Shown here piece by piece: positions 52,976-62,506 of a DNA stretch of 64,000 nucleotides (position 1 is its first letter; each line of letters starts with the position of its first letter). The stretch covers positions 1-64,000 of the forward strand of contig NZ_AJLK01000020.1 in assembly GCF_000317205.1 (NCBI RefSeq). Reading direction: 5' to 3'. A model generated the notes under the pieces. That model was not told the origin of the DNA, did no database searches, and worked only from the letters and a program-made list of their open reading frames with translations. The translations under genes and the position numbers were made by a program. Origin of the DNA: Fischerella muscicola PCC 7414 (GTDB taxonomy: Bacteria > Cyanobacteriota > Cyanobacteriia > Cyanobacteriales > Nostocaceae).

Positions 52976-54397
52976 TTAACTCGTTTTATCTCTAACAGAA
53001 GAGTTTTTCACAAATAAATAAACGTCGTCTTGCTGATAGCTGAGTTGAAACTGTTTAGTATTTTTGAGTTGATTGATCAAATTGATCGCAAAATCGCGAT
53101 TACTTAGCCAACCAGGATGACGGGCATTTAAGAGTATATATTCAAATTTCGTCAGATCTGCTTGCGGCGAGTTTGCATCTGTAAACTCGATCTGTGGGCG
53201 ATGGGCTAAATGAGTGGCAATTTCGGCAGTAGTATAAACACCTCCTTGAGTTTGAACTTGGGCGATCGCTTGCCGTGTCGCTTGCCAAGTATCCAACGAA
53301 TCCAGATAAATTGTCCAGAAATAACCGTATTTACCTAATGCAAAAAAAGCTACTAAAGACCAGAGGATAATTTTTCTTGGTTTTTGTATCCATCCTTGGC
53401 CAGCAGCTAGGGTTTGGATGACGACCACTAACAAAAAAGGTAATATTGGGAGAGAATACTGATGCACTAAGTTTCTTTGCTGGCTAGCATCAGCAAGAAT
53501 ATTCAACATGAGTGTGGGAATTGCACCAATCAGGGGTAGCAGATATCGAGGTGCAATTCCCCAAATAACTGGTGCAAACAGTAAAGCTAAATATTCTAGA
53601 GTATCGAGGGAGAAAATTTTTCCCAGAACTAAGTTTGGATTGAACAGCAGATTCTGGACTATTTCAGCAAAGGAATTCCCCAGGTAGCTATAGCGTGAGA
53701 TGTGACGAGTGACTGAGGCTGCTTCTCCACCAAAAAAAGGGATGATTACTTTGGTCGCGATCGCAAACCAAACAATACCACTAAGTACAGCGATCGCACC
53801 ACATAGCCGCCTTTTTTCAAATACCAGTAGCCAGACTCCCATTGCTGCAACTGTGAGAGACAATACTACCTTACATCCCAACACTAAGAAGATAGTGAAA
53901 CAAAACCAGCCAAATTTTGCTAAACGAGCAGCTAAAATTGCTCCTAAGAGTGCAGGTAGGGCGATGACTTCTGGGTGAAAGTCATACAGATTAACGTTAA
54001 ATACCAATGGATATAACAGATAAACTACTGCGATCGCTATGGCTTGCCGCGTCGTGAGTCCAGTTTGACGCGCGATCAAATTGGTAAACAGCGCACCTGA
54101 TGCTAAGGCAATTGCCTGCACAAGCAACAACCAGTAAACAGTAGGATAGATTTTATAAAGTAAAGCTAATGGATAGAAAATTATAGCGGCATGATCCCCA
54201 AGAATGTGAAACCCCAAGAATGAGGAAATAGGGGACTGTCCTTGGCTAATCAAGTAGACGGCTTGATCAAAAATTCCCAAATCCCAAGCGGCTGAGTGAA
54301 ACAGTACATGTCGTAAACTGCTACACCCAAATAACACTAAGGCACTAGCGCCAGTTATGAAACCAACAGTGCCAAGCCGAAAAGGTAATGTTTTCAC
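52976..54397 (-). CDS. DUF2079 membrane protein (copy B)
   Basis: 473 residues, same layout as copy A. AAWDLGIFDQAVYLISQGQS, SSFLGFHILGDHAA, NVNLYDFHPEVIALPALLG, NILADASQQRNLVHQYSLPI and the C-terminal YILLNARHPGW and YQQDDVYLFVKN align throughout; my rough impression is well over half identical. The pair arose by tandem duplication, and a dispersed repeat lies between them. GT-C-type transfer of a lipid-linked sugar outside the membrane is inferred. Complete and apparently intact. Confidence 0.85.
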   Translation of the reverse strand: MKTLPFRLGTVGFITGASALVLFGCSSLRHVLFHSAAWDLGIFDQAVYLISQGQSPISSFLGFHILGDHAAIIFYPLALLYKIYPTVYWLLLVQAIALASGALFTNLIARQTGLTTRQAIAIAVVYLLYPLVFNVNLYDFHPEVIALPALLGAILAARLAKFGWFCFTIFLVLGCKVVLSLTVAAMGVWLLVFEKRRLCGAIAVLSGIVWFAIATKVIIPFFGGEAASVTRHISRYSYLGNSFAEIVQNLLFNPNLVLGKIFSLDTLEYLALLFAPVIWGIAPRYLLPLIGAIPTLMLNILADASQQRNLVHQYSLPILPFLLVVVIQTLAAGQGWIQKPRKIILWSLVAFFALGKYGYFWTIYLDSLDTWQATRQAIAQVQTQGGVYTTAEIATHLAHRPQIEFTDANSPQADLTKFEYILLNARHPGWLSNRDFAINLINQLKNTKQFQLSYQQDDVYLFVKNSSVRDKTS

Positions 54398-54752
54398 TGG
54401 TTATTGGTTAGTTGTTGGTGGTTGTTTGTTGGTTGTTGGTTGTTGATTGTTGGTTGTTGTTGGTTGTTGTTGGTTGTTGGTGGTTGTTTGTTGGTTGTTG
54501 GTTGTAGAGACGCGATGTTCCTCGCGTCTCTACATTAGTGGTTAGTGTTTAGTTCTTTACTCCTCACACTCCTCACACTCCTCATACTCCTCACACTCCT
54601 CATACTCCTCACACTCCTCACACCTCCCCACCTCCCCATCTCCCCACCTCCCCACTGCCCCTAATCCCCACTCCCTGTCGGTCGCGGGGGCCGGTGAGTT
54701 CCCCACCTCCCCATCTCCCCACCTCCCCACAGCCCCACCTCCCACCTCCCCA
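54398..54752. repeat. Repeat block: TTGGTTG array, palindrome, 9-nt and 7-nt arrays
   Basis: TTGGTTG/TTGTTGG units (54403-54500) lead to a palindrome (54504-54533: GTAGAGACGCG...CGCGTCTCTAC), CTCCTCACA 9-mers (54560-54626) and CCCCACC/CCCCATC 7-mers on both sides of GGGGCCGGTGAGTTCCCC (about 54687-54704). The last word recurs near 58.1, 58.2 and 62.5 kb. No gene. Confidence 0.8.
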
Positions 54753-56012
54753 TCACCCCACCCAAAGTTCCTGGGCAAACCGCATAGAGAAACTGGCGAG
54801 TAAAATTGTGAAGAAGCATAAGGTTAAATATCCGTAACGAGGATAGCGAGACAATAACACACCAAGGGCGATACTGAATGACACAATGCCGTAAGCAATG
54901 CGACTAAGTGACCAAGTACCGCCAGAGGCAAAAATTAATCCCAAACCACAAAAACCATAGATTACTGTGATCAGGGTTAATTTTGTGCGCAAATGCCATA
55001 ACAAGTAAGCACTACCTAAAACCGAAATAGTGTTCAGCAGAGGATCACCTGCCAGTATCCATAAAAGTAAAAATAAAGCTGCAAATCCATAATCTGCCTT
55101 GGCTGCACCCAGGCGTTGGCGATCGCGCCAAATCAAAAAACCAATAATCACGATCGCAGCAAATAATAGCGGATGCAGGGGATCTTTAATCCAGCCATGT
55201 TTCCAATTAGCTGTGCCTACTGTAATTTGCATTAGCATTTTCCACCAACCTTGCCAATCAAATCCCACAGTTGAACGCCAGCCTTTTTGGGCATGAATAA
55301 ATGCCAGAGGATCGTCAAACTGGATTTGACAATACAGGCTGAACAGCAGTATGCCACCAGAAGTGGCTAAACCAGCAAGATAAGCAATAGGCGATCGCTT
55401 TTGTTTCCAAGCAGTAATTAAAAAAGCTGGGATCAATGCTAATCCTGTGGGACGTGTCGCTGTTGCCATTGCCCCACAAACAGCAGTCCAAGTGTACCGA
55501 TGTTGATCAAAAGCCCGTAAAGCTGCTGTACTCAAAAATAAATACAGTCCTTCAGTATAAATTACTGCTGTAAACATTGACAGCGGACACCATGCCAGTA
55601 CAGCTGTTGCCCATCTTGCTCCCTGGAGATTGTGAAATTCCTTTACCCAAAAGTACACACAGTAAAGTGCGGCTAAAAAAGCAACATTGTTTACTATTAC
55701 CCCTGCGACTTCAAATGGCAAGCCAAAATTCATCATCCCCCGCACAATCAGAGGAAATAAGGGAAAAAAGGCTACATTGTGACCCTTGCCATCATTGAGG
55801 TATTCATATCCTAAGGTGGCGATATTGCGGTAATGAACACTATCCCAAGCATCAAAAACCCCCCAGCCAAAAATCGCGTCTTTACCTCCTGGCGGTGCAT
55901 CCAAAAAAGGAGCAAGCAATAACATGACACTCCAAATCACCAGCCTACTGGTTAGCCATATTGTTGCTGGAAAGAATAAATCGTTTTTGAATAAGCTTTT
56001 GTTATTGGTCAT
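54753..56012 (-). CDS. PIG-V/GT-C type mannosyltransferase-like membrane protein (copy B)
   Basis: 419 residues, about ten membrane helices, closely similar to copy A all along: FDAWDSVHYRNIATLGYEYL, FFPLFPLIVRGMMNFGLPFE, YTEGLYLFLSTAALRAFDQ, ATATRPTGLALIPAFL and a final SRIAYGIVSFSIALGVLLSRYP. The WDS.HY loop keeps the donor-site residues. It is the first gene of the minus-strand GT-C cluster. The stop codon is next to CCCCATC repeat text. Mannose is only the family default; the sugar could differ. Confidence 0.85.
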   Translation of the reverse strand: MTNNKSLFKNDLFFPATIWLTSRLVIWSVMLLLAPFLDAPPGGKDAIFGWGVFDAWDSVHYRNIATLGYEYLNDGKGHNVAFFPLFPLIVRGMMNFGLPFEVAGVIVNNVAFLAALYCVYFWVKEFHNLQGARWATAVLAWCPLSMFTAVIYTEGLYLFLSTAALRAFDQHRYTWTAVCGAMATATRPTGLALIPAFLITAWKQKRSPIAYLAGLATSGGILLFSLYCQIQFDDPLAFIHAQKGWRSTVGFDWQGWWKMLMQITVGTANWKHGWIKDPLHPLLFAAIVIIGFLIWRDRQRLGAAKADYGFAALFLLLWILAGDPLLNTISVLGSAYLLWHLRTKLTLITVIYGFCGLGLIFASGGTWSLSRIAYGIVSFSIALGVLLSRYPRYGYLTLCFFTILLASFSMRFAQELWVG

Positions 56013-56274
56013 TAGTCATCGGTCATTGGTCATTGGTTATTGGGGAAGAGCAAATGTATTTTCAGTAAGCTTTAGCTTAGTTGAGCTGTGAGCCTTTGAA
56101 ATTTATTTATTGGCGGCATGAAAAGCTGCTGCAAAATCTCAGAAGAGGTGATTAGGGAAAAATCATTTGTCATTGGTCAAATGACAAATATTAACGAAAA
56201 ATGTAATTTATTTGTTGTTATTTGAGAGTCCTAAGCAATTTAAGATTGAGTTGTCTGTCGATCCCTAAATAATT
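56013..56274. repeat. Divergent spacer with TCATTGG heptamers
   Basis: TCATTGG units (56015-56042: GGTCATTGGTCATTGG) and a second group near 56168. The rest carries the promoters of the PIG-V gene and dxr. No gene. Confidence 0.6.
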
Positions 56275-57471
56275 GTGAAAGCAATAACTCTTCTTGGTTC
56301 TACTGGCTCTATTGGTACTCAAACCTTAGATATTGTCGCTAATAACCCCGATAAGTTTCGGATTGTTGGCTTAGCGGCTGGGAATAATGTGGAATTGTTA
56401 GCTGCTCAAATTCGGCAGTTTCGACCGAGTATAGCAGCGATTTGTGCAGAGGAAAAATTACCAGCACTCAAGGAAGCGATCGCTGATCTTGATCCCCAAC
56501 CAATTCTCATGGCTGGTGATGCGGGAATTGTAGAAGTCGCCCGTTACGGTGATGCCCAAACTGTGGTAACGGGTATTGTTGGCTGTGCAGGATTATTACC
56601 GACGATCGCCGCCATTGAAGCTGGTAAGGATATCGCTTTAGCTAACAAAGAAACTCTTATTGCTGGCGGGCCTATTGTTCTACCTCTGATTGAGAAACAT
56701 GGGATAAAATTATTACCAGCAGATTCAGAACATTCGGCAATATTTCAGTGTTTACAAGGCGTACCACAAGGTGGTTTGCGAAAAATTTTACTTACAGCTT
56801 CTGGTGGCGCTTTCCGCGATTGGCCTACAGAAAAATTAGCAGAAGTGACTGTTGCTGATGCCCTGAAACATCCCAATTGGTCGATGGGGCGGAAAATTAC
56901 TGTAGACTCAGCCACTTTGATGAATAAGGGATTGGAAGTAATTGAAGCTCATTTTTTGTTTGGCTTGGATTATGAGGACATTGAAATTGTCATCCATCCC
57001 CAAAGTATTATTCACTCTTTAATAGAACTTCAGGATACCTCGGTGTTAGCTCAACTCGGCTGGCCTGATATGCGCTTACCTTTGCTTTATGCTTTATCTT
57101 GGCCGGAACGCATTTACACCGACTGGGAACGATTAAATTTGGTAAAAGCTGGCAATTTGACCTTCCGGGAACCAGACCACGAGAAGTATCCTTGTATGCA
57201 GTTGGCCTATGCTGCTGGTAAAGCTGGTGGTTCTATGCCCGCTGTTTTGAATGCGGCAAATGAACAAGCCGTAGCATTATTTTTGGAAGAAAAAATTAGT
57301 TATTTAGATATTGCCCGGTGTATTGAATCGGTGTGCGATCGCTTCTCACCCAATAACCGTTCAAATCCCACTTTAGATGACATTTTGCTTGCCGATCAAT
57401 GGGCTAGGCAAGAAGTTTTGACTGCCACTAAAAATTTAGAATCTCGCCCACATATAATTTCCTTGCGATAA
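56275..57471 (+). CDS. dxr: 1-deoxy-D-xylulose 5-phosphate reductoisomerase
   Basis: 398 residues, GTG start at 56275. [15 protein letters not shown] is the NADPH site. [35 protein letters not shown] and [28 protein letters not shown] supply the metal- and substrate-binding residues. It makes methylerythritol 4-phosphate, the committed step of the MEP isoprenoid pathway. It lies alone, with a strong hairpin after the stop. The only link to its neighbours is that the adjacent GT-C enzymes use polyprenyl carriers made from this pathway. Confidence 0.95.
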   Translation: MKAITLLGSTGSIGTQTLDIVANNPDKFRIVGLAAGNNVELLAAQIRQFRPSIAAICAEEKLPALKEAIADLDPQPILMAGDAGIVEVARYGDAQTVVTGIVGCAGLLPTIAAIEAGKDIALANKETLIAGGPIVLPLIEKHGIKLLPADSEHSAIFQCLQGVPQGGLRKILLTASGGAFRDWPTEKLAEVTVADALKHPNWSMGRKITVDSATLMNKGLEVIEAHFLFGLDYEDIEIVIHPQSIIHSLIELQDTSVLAQLGWPDMRLPLLYALSWPERIYTDWERLNLVKAGNLTFREPDHEKYPCMQLAYAAGKAGGSMPAVLNAANEQAVALFLEEKISYLDIARCIESVCDRFSPNNRSNPTLDDILLADQWARQEVLTATKNLESRPHIISLR

Positions 57472-57491
57472 CCAATAACGATCTTTAATTA

Positions 57492-57522
57492 ATCAGCGTT
57501 TAGTTTCAAACTAAACGCTGAT
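57492..57522 (+). terminator. Strong hairpin after dxr
   Basis: ATCAGCGTTTAGTTT and AAACTAAACGCTGAT are perfectly complementary, separated by one base (57492-57522), 20 bp after the stop. ATTATTTTTTC follows nine bases later. Probably a terminator. Confidence 0.75.
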
Positions 57523-57850
57523 GTTTACAATTATTTTTTCATAAACTATTTTTAAATTTAGGCAAAAAATATTTTATATTTCTTTATAAAAATAACTGCT
57601 AAAAATATGGTGCATTGTATTTTTGTCCAGTATATTAATATTAGGAAAAATAAATACAAATTCTCAGTCAATAATATATCAAAACTCTTTGTGCCCTTTA
57701 TGATCTTTGTGGTTCTTTAAATAAAATTATCCTCATAACCACACGAGTAATCTCTGTAGCTATTCTTCAGAGAGCTTTCATCATTGCAATTTATATTCAA
57801 AATTCAATCGCCTTTTCTAATCTCAACTCATTAACAGTAAAGGCGATATT
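57523..57850. other. AT-rich spacer
   Basis: 328 bp with no gene seen. It should contain the promoter of the small membrane protein gene. Confidence 0.4.
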
Positions 57851-57859
57851 TTGGGATTT

Positions 57860-58057
57860 ATGATTATGCTTATAGCCCTAATTGTCGCTTGGTTAATATT
57901 TACAATCTTAGTTAAAGTAGTCAAAACAACTGTGAAAACAGCTTTCTTAATTGCTGCAATCATCGTTTTGCTACAGGTTGGTTATGGTATTGGGCCTCAA
58001 GAGATGTGGAATTATATAGTGCAATTACCCCAGAAGTTACCACAGTTGGGTAGGTAG
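57860..58057 (+). CDS. Small membrane protein, conserved in cyanobacteria
   Basis: About 65 residues from ATG 57860 (TTG 57851 and ATG 57866 are alternatives). One long or two short membrane helices (MLIALIVAWLIFTILVKVV and TAFLIAAIIVLLQVGYGI) are followed by a short tail, PQEMWNYIVQLPQKLPQ. I recall similar short proteins in other cyanobacteria but no function. The codon pattern is good right up to the stop, after which repeat sequence begins at once. Confidence 0.65.
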   Translation: MIMLIALIVAWLIFTILVKVVKTTVKTAFLIAAIIVLLQVGYGIGPQEMWNYIVQLPQKLPQLGR

Positions 58058-58345
58058 ATGGGGAACTCACCGGCCCCTGGTGGGGATTAGGGGCAGTGGG
58101 GGGAGTGTGTAGACGAGGCAGTGCGGTGGTAAGGCAGCGCGCAGAAGGGGGTTCCCTCCCCCAACCCCAAAGGGGGCCCCTAGCCCCCAATCCCCACGAG
58201 CGACAGGGAGTGGGGGCCGGTGAGTCCCCCATGAGCGAAAGCGCGAACCCGTAGACGCGCTCATAGGCTTCAAGGTAGAGTAGGGCTTAAGGTAAGGGTG
58301 GGGTGTGAGGAGTAAGTATTAAACAACTACTAACCACTAACTAAT
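58058..58345. repeat. Repeat block with GCCGGTGAGT words
   Basis: GGGGAACTCACCGGCCCC (about 58060-58077) and, inverted, GGGGGCCGGTGAGTCCCC (58212-58229) flank GC-rich text (GGGGTTCCCTCCCCC, AGGGGGCCCCTAGCCCCC). These arms can pair over about 150 bp. GAGCGAAAGCGCGAACCCG and CGTAGACGCGCTC follow. No gene. Confidence 0.7.
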
Positions 58346-58375
58346 GTACCAGACGTGCCATGGCACGTCTGGTAC
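58346..58375. repeat. 30-bp perfect palindrome
   Basis: GTACCA + GACGTGCCATGGCACGTC + TGGTAC. Fourth member of the family with matching changes on both arms. Confidence 0.8.
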
Positions 58376-58511
58376 AACAACCAACAACCAACAACCAACA
58401 ACCAACAACCAACAATCAACAACCAACAACCAACAACCAACAATCAACAATCAACAATCAACAATCAACAACCAACAACCAACAACCAACAATCAACAAC
58501 CAACAATCAAC
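58376..58511. repeat. CCAACAA heptanucleotide array
   Basis: About nineteen units of CCAACAA/TCAACAA in a row, the complement of the TTGTTGG arrays at 36.2 and 54.4 kb. It runs up to the stop codon of the thioesterase gene. Confidence 0.9.
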
Positions 58512-58513
58512 CA

Positions 58514-59011
58514 CTATTTATTCAATGAAGCTGAGATTTTCGCTAACATATCTTGAACATTTGCAGGTAGCTGACGCATGATCTTACCTCTTTCTCGGTC
58601 TACAGCTACTAATGTAACTTTGCCTGTAACATATAATTCTTGCCTATCTGGAGATTCAATTACATAATCCCAATTGATGCGGACGTTGGTAACTTCATTC
58701 ATGCGTGTTTTTACCACCGCTACCCTACCCAATTGAATCGAACGGTGGTAACGTAGCGAAAGTTCTACAACTGGTAAGTCGCAACCTAAAGCAACTAAAT
58801 CCGCATATTCTACTCCTATGGAACGCAAGCATTCTACTCGTGCTTCTTCCATCCAGGCGAGGTAAGTTCCATGCCAAACCACGCCTAAATAGTCGGTGTG
58901 ATGGGGTTGTACTCTGACTGGGTACTCAAACCAATACTCGAGTGTCTGACTAGTAGGACTGTCTATGGCAGTTGTAGGTAGTTCGGGTAAGTTTGTTTTT
59001 TCTTCAGACAT
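58514..59011 (-). CDS. Acyl-CoA thioesterase of the 4HBT (YbgC-like) family
   Basis: 165 residues, one hot-dog domain. PHHTDYLGVVWHGTYLAWMEEARVECLR contains the catalytic Asp (HTDYLG) and the usual helix. VVELSLRYHRSIQLGRVAVVKT and the following beta strands complete the fold. It should hydrolyse an acyl- or aroyl-CoA in the cytoplasm; which one cannot be told. The N-terminal 25 residues (SEEKTNLPELPTTAIDSPT) are a disordered extension. Start ATG 59009-59011. It is divergent from the CHAT gene and has no pathway neighbours. Confidence 0.87.
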   Translation of the reverse strand: MSEEKTNLPELPTTAIDSPTSQTLEYWFEYPVRVQPHHTDYLGVVWHGTYLAWMEEARVECLRSIGVEYADLVALGCDLPVVELSLRYHRSIQLGRVAVVKTRMNEVTNVRINWDYVIESPDRQELYVTGKVTLVAVDRERGKIMRQLPANVQDMLAKISASLNK

Positions 59012-59131
59012 CTTAAATTTTCTTAGGAATTCTCAGAAATTTTCCAAATTTTGAAATAGCATAAACAATAGTTGTTTCATACAACTATTTTCTTTTAGCA
59101 AACAGCAAAACAAAATAGGTAGGGTTTTTAT

Positions 59132-61246
59132 ATGCACCCTCCGCAACTATATTCAAAAATTGTTACTGCCACTGTGGTATTTTCTCTGGGATCAGGGATG
59201 GTTTTTTCTCAAAACACCTTGGTAACAGCAAATACAAGTATACAAAATAATTATACTGAAATAAGCCAAAATTCTATCAAAAATACTAGTCGTTCTGAGC
59301 AGATTAAGCAACTTAATCGAGAGGCAATACGGCTATCGAGACAAAATCGTTTTCAAGATGCTTTGCAAAAACTAGAAACAGCTTTAGCGATCAGCAGAAA
59401 TATTCAAGAACGTCCGTTAGAAGCTGCAACTTTTAATAATATTGGCAGAGTTTACCAACAACAAGGTAAACTTTCTCAAGCATTCAATGTTTATCTGCAA
59501 GCTTTAGCCATCAATAAAGAACTTAGTATCAATGAAAAAAATCCTGGACAGGCTCACATAGCCTTAGGAAAAACTTATAGTAATTTAGGATACTTATCAG
59601 AGATTCAGAATCAACCAGAACTGGCTATTTTCTTTTATAAGCATTGTGTCAATAATCGCGAAAAAGTCCGTCTTAATCCAGCAGCTTTTACTGGTGAGCA
59701 ACTAGACGCTTATAATCTCACTGTGGCTCAAACATACTATGCTTTGGGTGAAGAGTTACTAAAAAGCGATCGCACCACAGAAGGACAGCGGATTCTGGAT
59801 TTAATCAAAGTCGAAGAACTAGAGGAATATCTTAAAAACGTCAAAGGAAATCAACTCACTGCCAAGGGGATTGAGATTACACCAACAGAAAAACCAATTA
59901 AACAAAAATTAGATCAAAACCTAGATAGTGCAGTTGTACTAGGTAAAGAACTGACGAAATTACGACAGATTCCTCCAGAGAAGCGATCGCTACAGCAAAA
60001 ACAACGTATCCAACAAATTGTAGAAAATCAGCAGAAAATTCTGGATGAATTCAAGAATTTTATCAATAGTCCAGATGTCAAAGCACAATTAGAACAAATT
60101 AGCCGCACAGCGAGGCGGCAAAATTTAGATTTGGAAAGTCTTAATGCAATTCGTGATAACTTAGCGCGACTACCTGGAAAATCTGTAATTTTATATCCTC
60201 TGGTTTTAGAAAATAGTTTGGAATTGGTATTAGTAACTCCTGATTCTCCACCCATTCATCGTACAGTTCCTGTTAAAAAAGAAAACCTCCACCAAACAAC
60301 TCTCAGCTTTCGTAAAGCCTTAGAAAACCCTAGTTTAGATGTAAAAAAACCTGCACGCCAGTTGTATGACTGGCTGATCAAACCAATAGAAAAAGACCTT
60401 ACCCAAGCAGCTACCCAAACTATAGTTTATGCACCAGATGGGCAGTTACGTTACATTCCTTTAGCCGCTTTATTTGATGGCAAACAATGGTTAGTGCAGC
60501 GCTACAGTATCAACCATATCACCGCAGCAAGTTTGACAAACTTTAACACTCCACCTTCATCAGACTTACGCATTTTGGCAGCAGCCTTTACTAAAGGCAG
60601 TTATACAGTGGAAGTGGCTAATCGGAAAGAAATTTTTTCTGGATTACCTTTTGCAGCCAAAGAAGTGGAAGATTTAGCCACCATCGTTCCAGGCACAAAG
60701 AAAATCTTAGATAATGCCTTTAACCCAGAAATGACTGTGCCACAAATGGATGATTTTACAATTGTCCATATGGCAACCCATGCAGCATTTGTTGTCGGCA
60801 AACCAGAAGATTCTTTTATTTTATTTGGCAACGGTGAGCGAGTTACCCTCAAAGATATTGCCACTTGGTCACTGCCTCGAGTAGATTTAGTAGTGCTGAG
60901 TGCTTGCGAGACAGGATTAGGAGGCAAATTAGGTAACGGTGAAGAAATTTTAGGTTTTGGCTATCAAATGCAAAAAACTGGTGCGAGATCAGCCATTGCT
61001 TCGCTGTGGGCTGTGGATGATGGCGGTACGCAGGCGTTGATGAATGCTTTTTATGCCCTACTGCCTTCAGGAAAATTAACAAAAGCTGAAGTCTTACGAA
61101 AAGCACAAATAGCTTTGATTACTGGAAGTTCGCCTCAGTTAAGTCAGCAGCAAGGCCGGAGTGACAATATACCAAAATCAACTATGGTCAGTCTTAGTCA
61201 TCCCTACTATTGGGCGCCTTTCATTTTGATTGGGAACGGATTGTAA
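59132..61246 (+). CDS. TPR-CHAT domain protein (caspase-like), exported or membrane-linked
   Basis: 704 residues. Residues 1-35 form a signal-peptide-like segment (ATVVFSLGSGMVFS). TPR repeats at about 55-200 (ALQKLETALAISRN, AATFNNIGRVYQQQGKLSQAFNVYLQALAIN) are followed by a helical middle and the CHAT domain from about 355 to the end. The catalytic dyad is intact: His550 (VHMATHAAF) and Cys592 (VLSACETGLGG). GARSAIASLWAVDDGGT and HPYYWAPFILIGNG are typical CHAT blocks. CHAT proteins are caspase/separase-like proteases, used in some bacteria in defence (TPR-CHAT with gRAMP) and often of unknown role in cyanobacteria. No CRISPR or gRAMP gene is near, and the signal segment argues for a periplasmic role. 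Confidence 0.88.
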   Translation: MHPPQLYSKIVTATVVFSLGSGMVFSQNTLVTANTSIQNNYTEISQNSIKNTSRSEQIKQLNREAIRLSRQNRFQDALQKLETALAISRNIQERPLEAATFNNIGRVYQQQGKLSQAFNVYLQALAINKELSINEKNPGQAHIALGKTYSNLGYLSEIQNQPELAIFFYKHCVNNREKVRLNPAAFTGEQLDAYNLTVAQTYYALGEELLKSDRTTEGQRILDLIKVEELEEYLKNVKGNQLTAKGIEITPTEKPIKQKLDQNLDSAVVLGKELTKLRQIPPEKRSLQQKQRIQQIVENQQKILDEFKNFINSPDVKAQLEQISRTARRQNLDLESLNAIRDNLARLPGKSVILYPLVLENSLELVLVTPDSPPIHRTVPVKKENLHQTTLSFRKALENPSLDVKKPARQLYDWLIKPIEKDLTQAATQTIVYAPDGQLRYIPLAALFDGKQWLVQRYSINHITAASLTNFNTPPSSDLRILAAAFTKGSYTVEVANRKEIFSGLPFAAKEVEDLATIVPGTKKILDNAFNPEMTVPQMDDFTIVHMATHAAFVVGKPEDSFILFGNGERVTLKDIATWSLPRVDLVVLSACETGLGGKLGNGEEILGFGYQMQKTGARSAIASLWAVDDGGTQALMNAFYALLPSGKLTKAEVLRKAQIALITGSSPQLSQQQGRSDNIPKSTMVSLSHPYYWAPFILIGNGL

Positions 61247-61394
61247 TAGTTGGGATTAGGTCAATAGCCAATCATCAATAGTTTGTAGACTATTGACTTG
61301 GGCTATAGACTTTAAACTAACTCCCACTTCCCAATGTGTCATCTTTGTTGGTCGCGCCTTTGTTCCGTACTACCTGAGCAGTTACAGTCTGAAA

Positions 61395-61739
61395 TTAGTA
61401 ACGTTTAGCCAGGGTTTTAGTTGTTACAGAAGGTTGGATAGGAAGTTTGACGATGTTGGCAAGTTCCTGTAGTTGGTTGACTGCTTCAGCACCTTCTAAC
61501 TTCATCAATTCGCGATCATCTCGCATTTCTGTCCAAGTAATTCCGTAATCAGATACCAAAAATCGAATAAGGTGGTTTTCTCCCAAGCTAACCATAAATG
61601 AAGCACTATTCATCTGGTCGCCGCATGTATAACAAGACGCTGGGTATCCGCGTCGCTCTAGAACAATCGCCAAAGCTTGCAGATTCATTACTAGGTCTTG
61701 AACGAATTGCCGATGTTGTTGCGCTAGTCTTAGAAACAC
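61395..61739 (-). CDS. DUF1815 family protein
   Basis: 114 residues. GTG start at 61739, fixed by a strong AGGAGG eight bases upstream. The sequence (FLRLAQQHRQFVQDLVMNLQ, RRGYPASCYTCGDQMNSASF, HLIRFLVSDYGITWTEMRDD) matches, from memory, the cyanobacteria-specific DUF1815 family. Two Cys (SCYTCGD) could bind metal or form a disulfide. Soluble, cytoplasmic, function unknown. Single gene, divergent from nothing nearby. Confidence 0.75.
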   Translation of the reverse strand: MFLRLAQQHRQFVQDLVMNLQALAIVLERRGYPASCYTCGDQMNSASFMVSLGENHLIRFLVSDYGITWTEMRDDRELMKLEGAEAVNQLQELANIVKLPIQPSVTTKTLAKRY

Positions 61740-62506
61740 TAATTTCCTCCTAACACCACAGTCATGTGATCCCTTTTATATTTTCTTTAGATTTTCCCAT
61801 CCACTGGTATTGTAAACTATTCATTACAATTCCCAGACAAAGAACTTTTAAGTCGTTACATACCTACCTAGCTTAAGGTAGTTCATTGCGGCTGGTATTG
61901 CCGTATCAAAATATTCAATTTACAAACATCCAAAATCGGACAGAAGTGTCAAATTAAATATATCTTTATACATTTCTGTCAGGGTAGATGGTCGCTTAAA
62001 ACGATCCGCTATAAGATTAACCCATATTTAGCACAAGTCAACCACAGAAAAAGCACATATCGCATTTAAATTAGCGATTTGTAGTCAAATATTCGCTTAT
62101 CAATGGCTTTAACACCATTTCGCTTTGATTTATGTTGATTTGTGTTGTGCAATGAGCTTGTGTCCTATCCAACAGCGTCAGTTGGCATGATCCAACTATT
62201 GATTTATTTATTACTTTCTCCTGGAAACATAGAATTTAGTAGATGACCGTGGTGATTTGAGATTGGTGATCTACCAGCAATATTTTTTACTGAATACTAC
62301 TTGCACTCTTGCTTTACTTATCCACAATCCCAAATAAAACTCAATTCGTTTGACTTACTTCCTGACGATAACTAAACGTTATCAGGTGATGTTGCCATTT
62401 CGGCAGTATTTAAGATTAAACCATTATTAAATTGTGATAAATCATACTTTTCTTAGATAGGGATCGGGGAGTGGGAGCCGGTGAGTTCCCCGATCCCCGA
62501 TCCCTT
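61740..62506. other. 767-bp spacer without gene
   Basis: Promoter of the DUF1815 gene at the left. No coding frame. At 62459-62498 the repeat GGGATCGGGGA...TCCCCGATCCC (with GCCGGTGAGT in the loop) forms a large hairpin just after the succinate dehydrogenase gene on its strand and may help end it. Confidence 0.5.

Noticed and set aside
58376-58511. CRISPR-like array
   Set aside because: The units are 7 nt in tandem without spacers, the STRR type. No cas gene is present.
59132-61246. gRAMP/Craspase system
   Set aside because: TPR-CHAT is present, but there is no Cas7-11-like protein or CRISPR array, and the protein seems exported.
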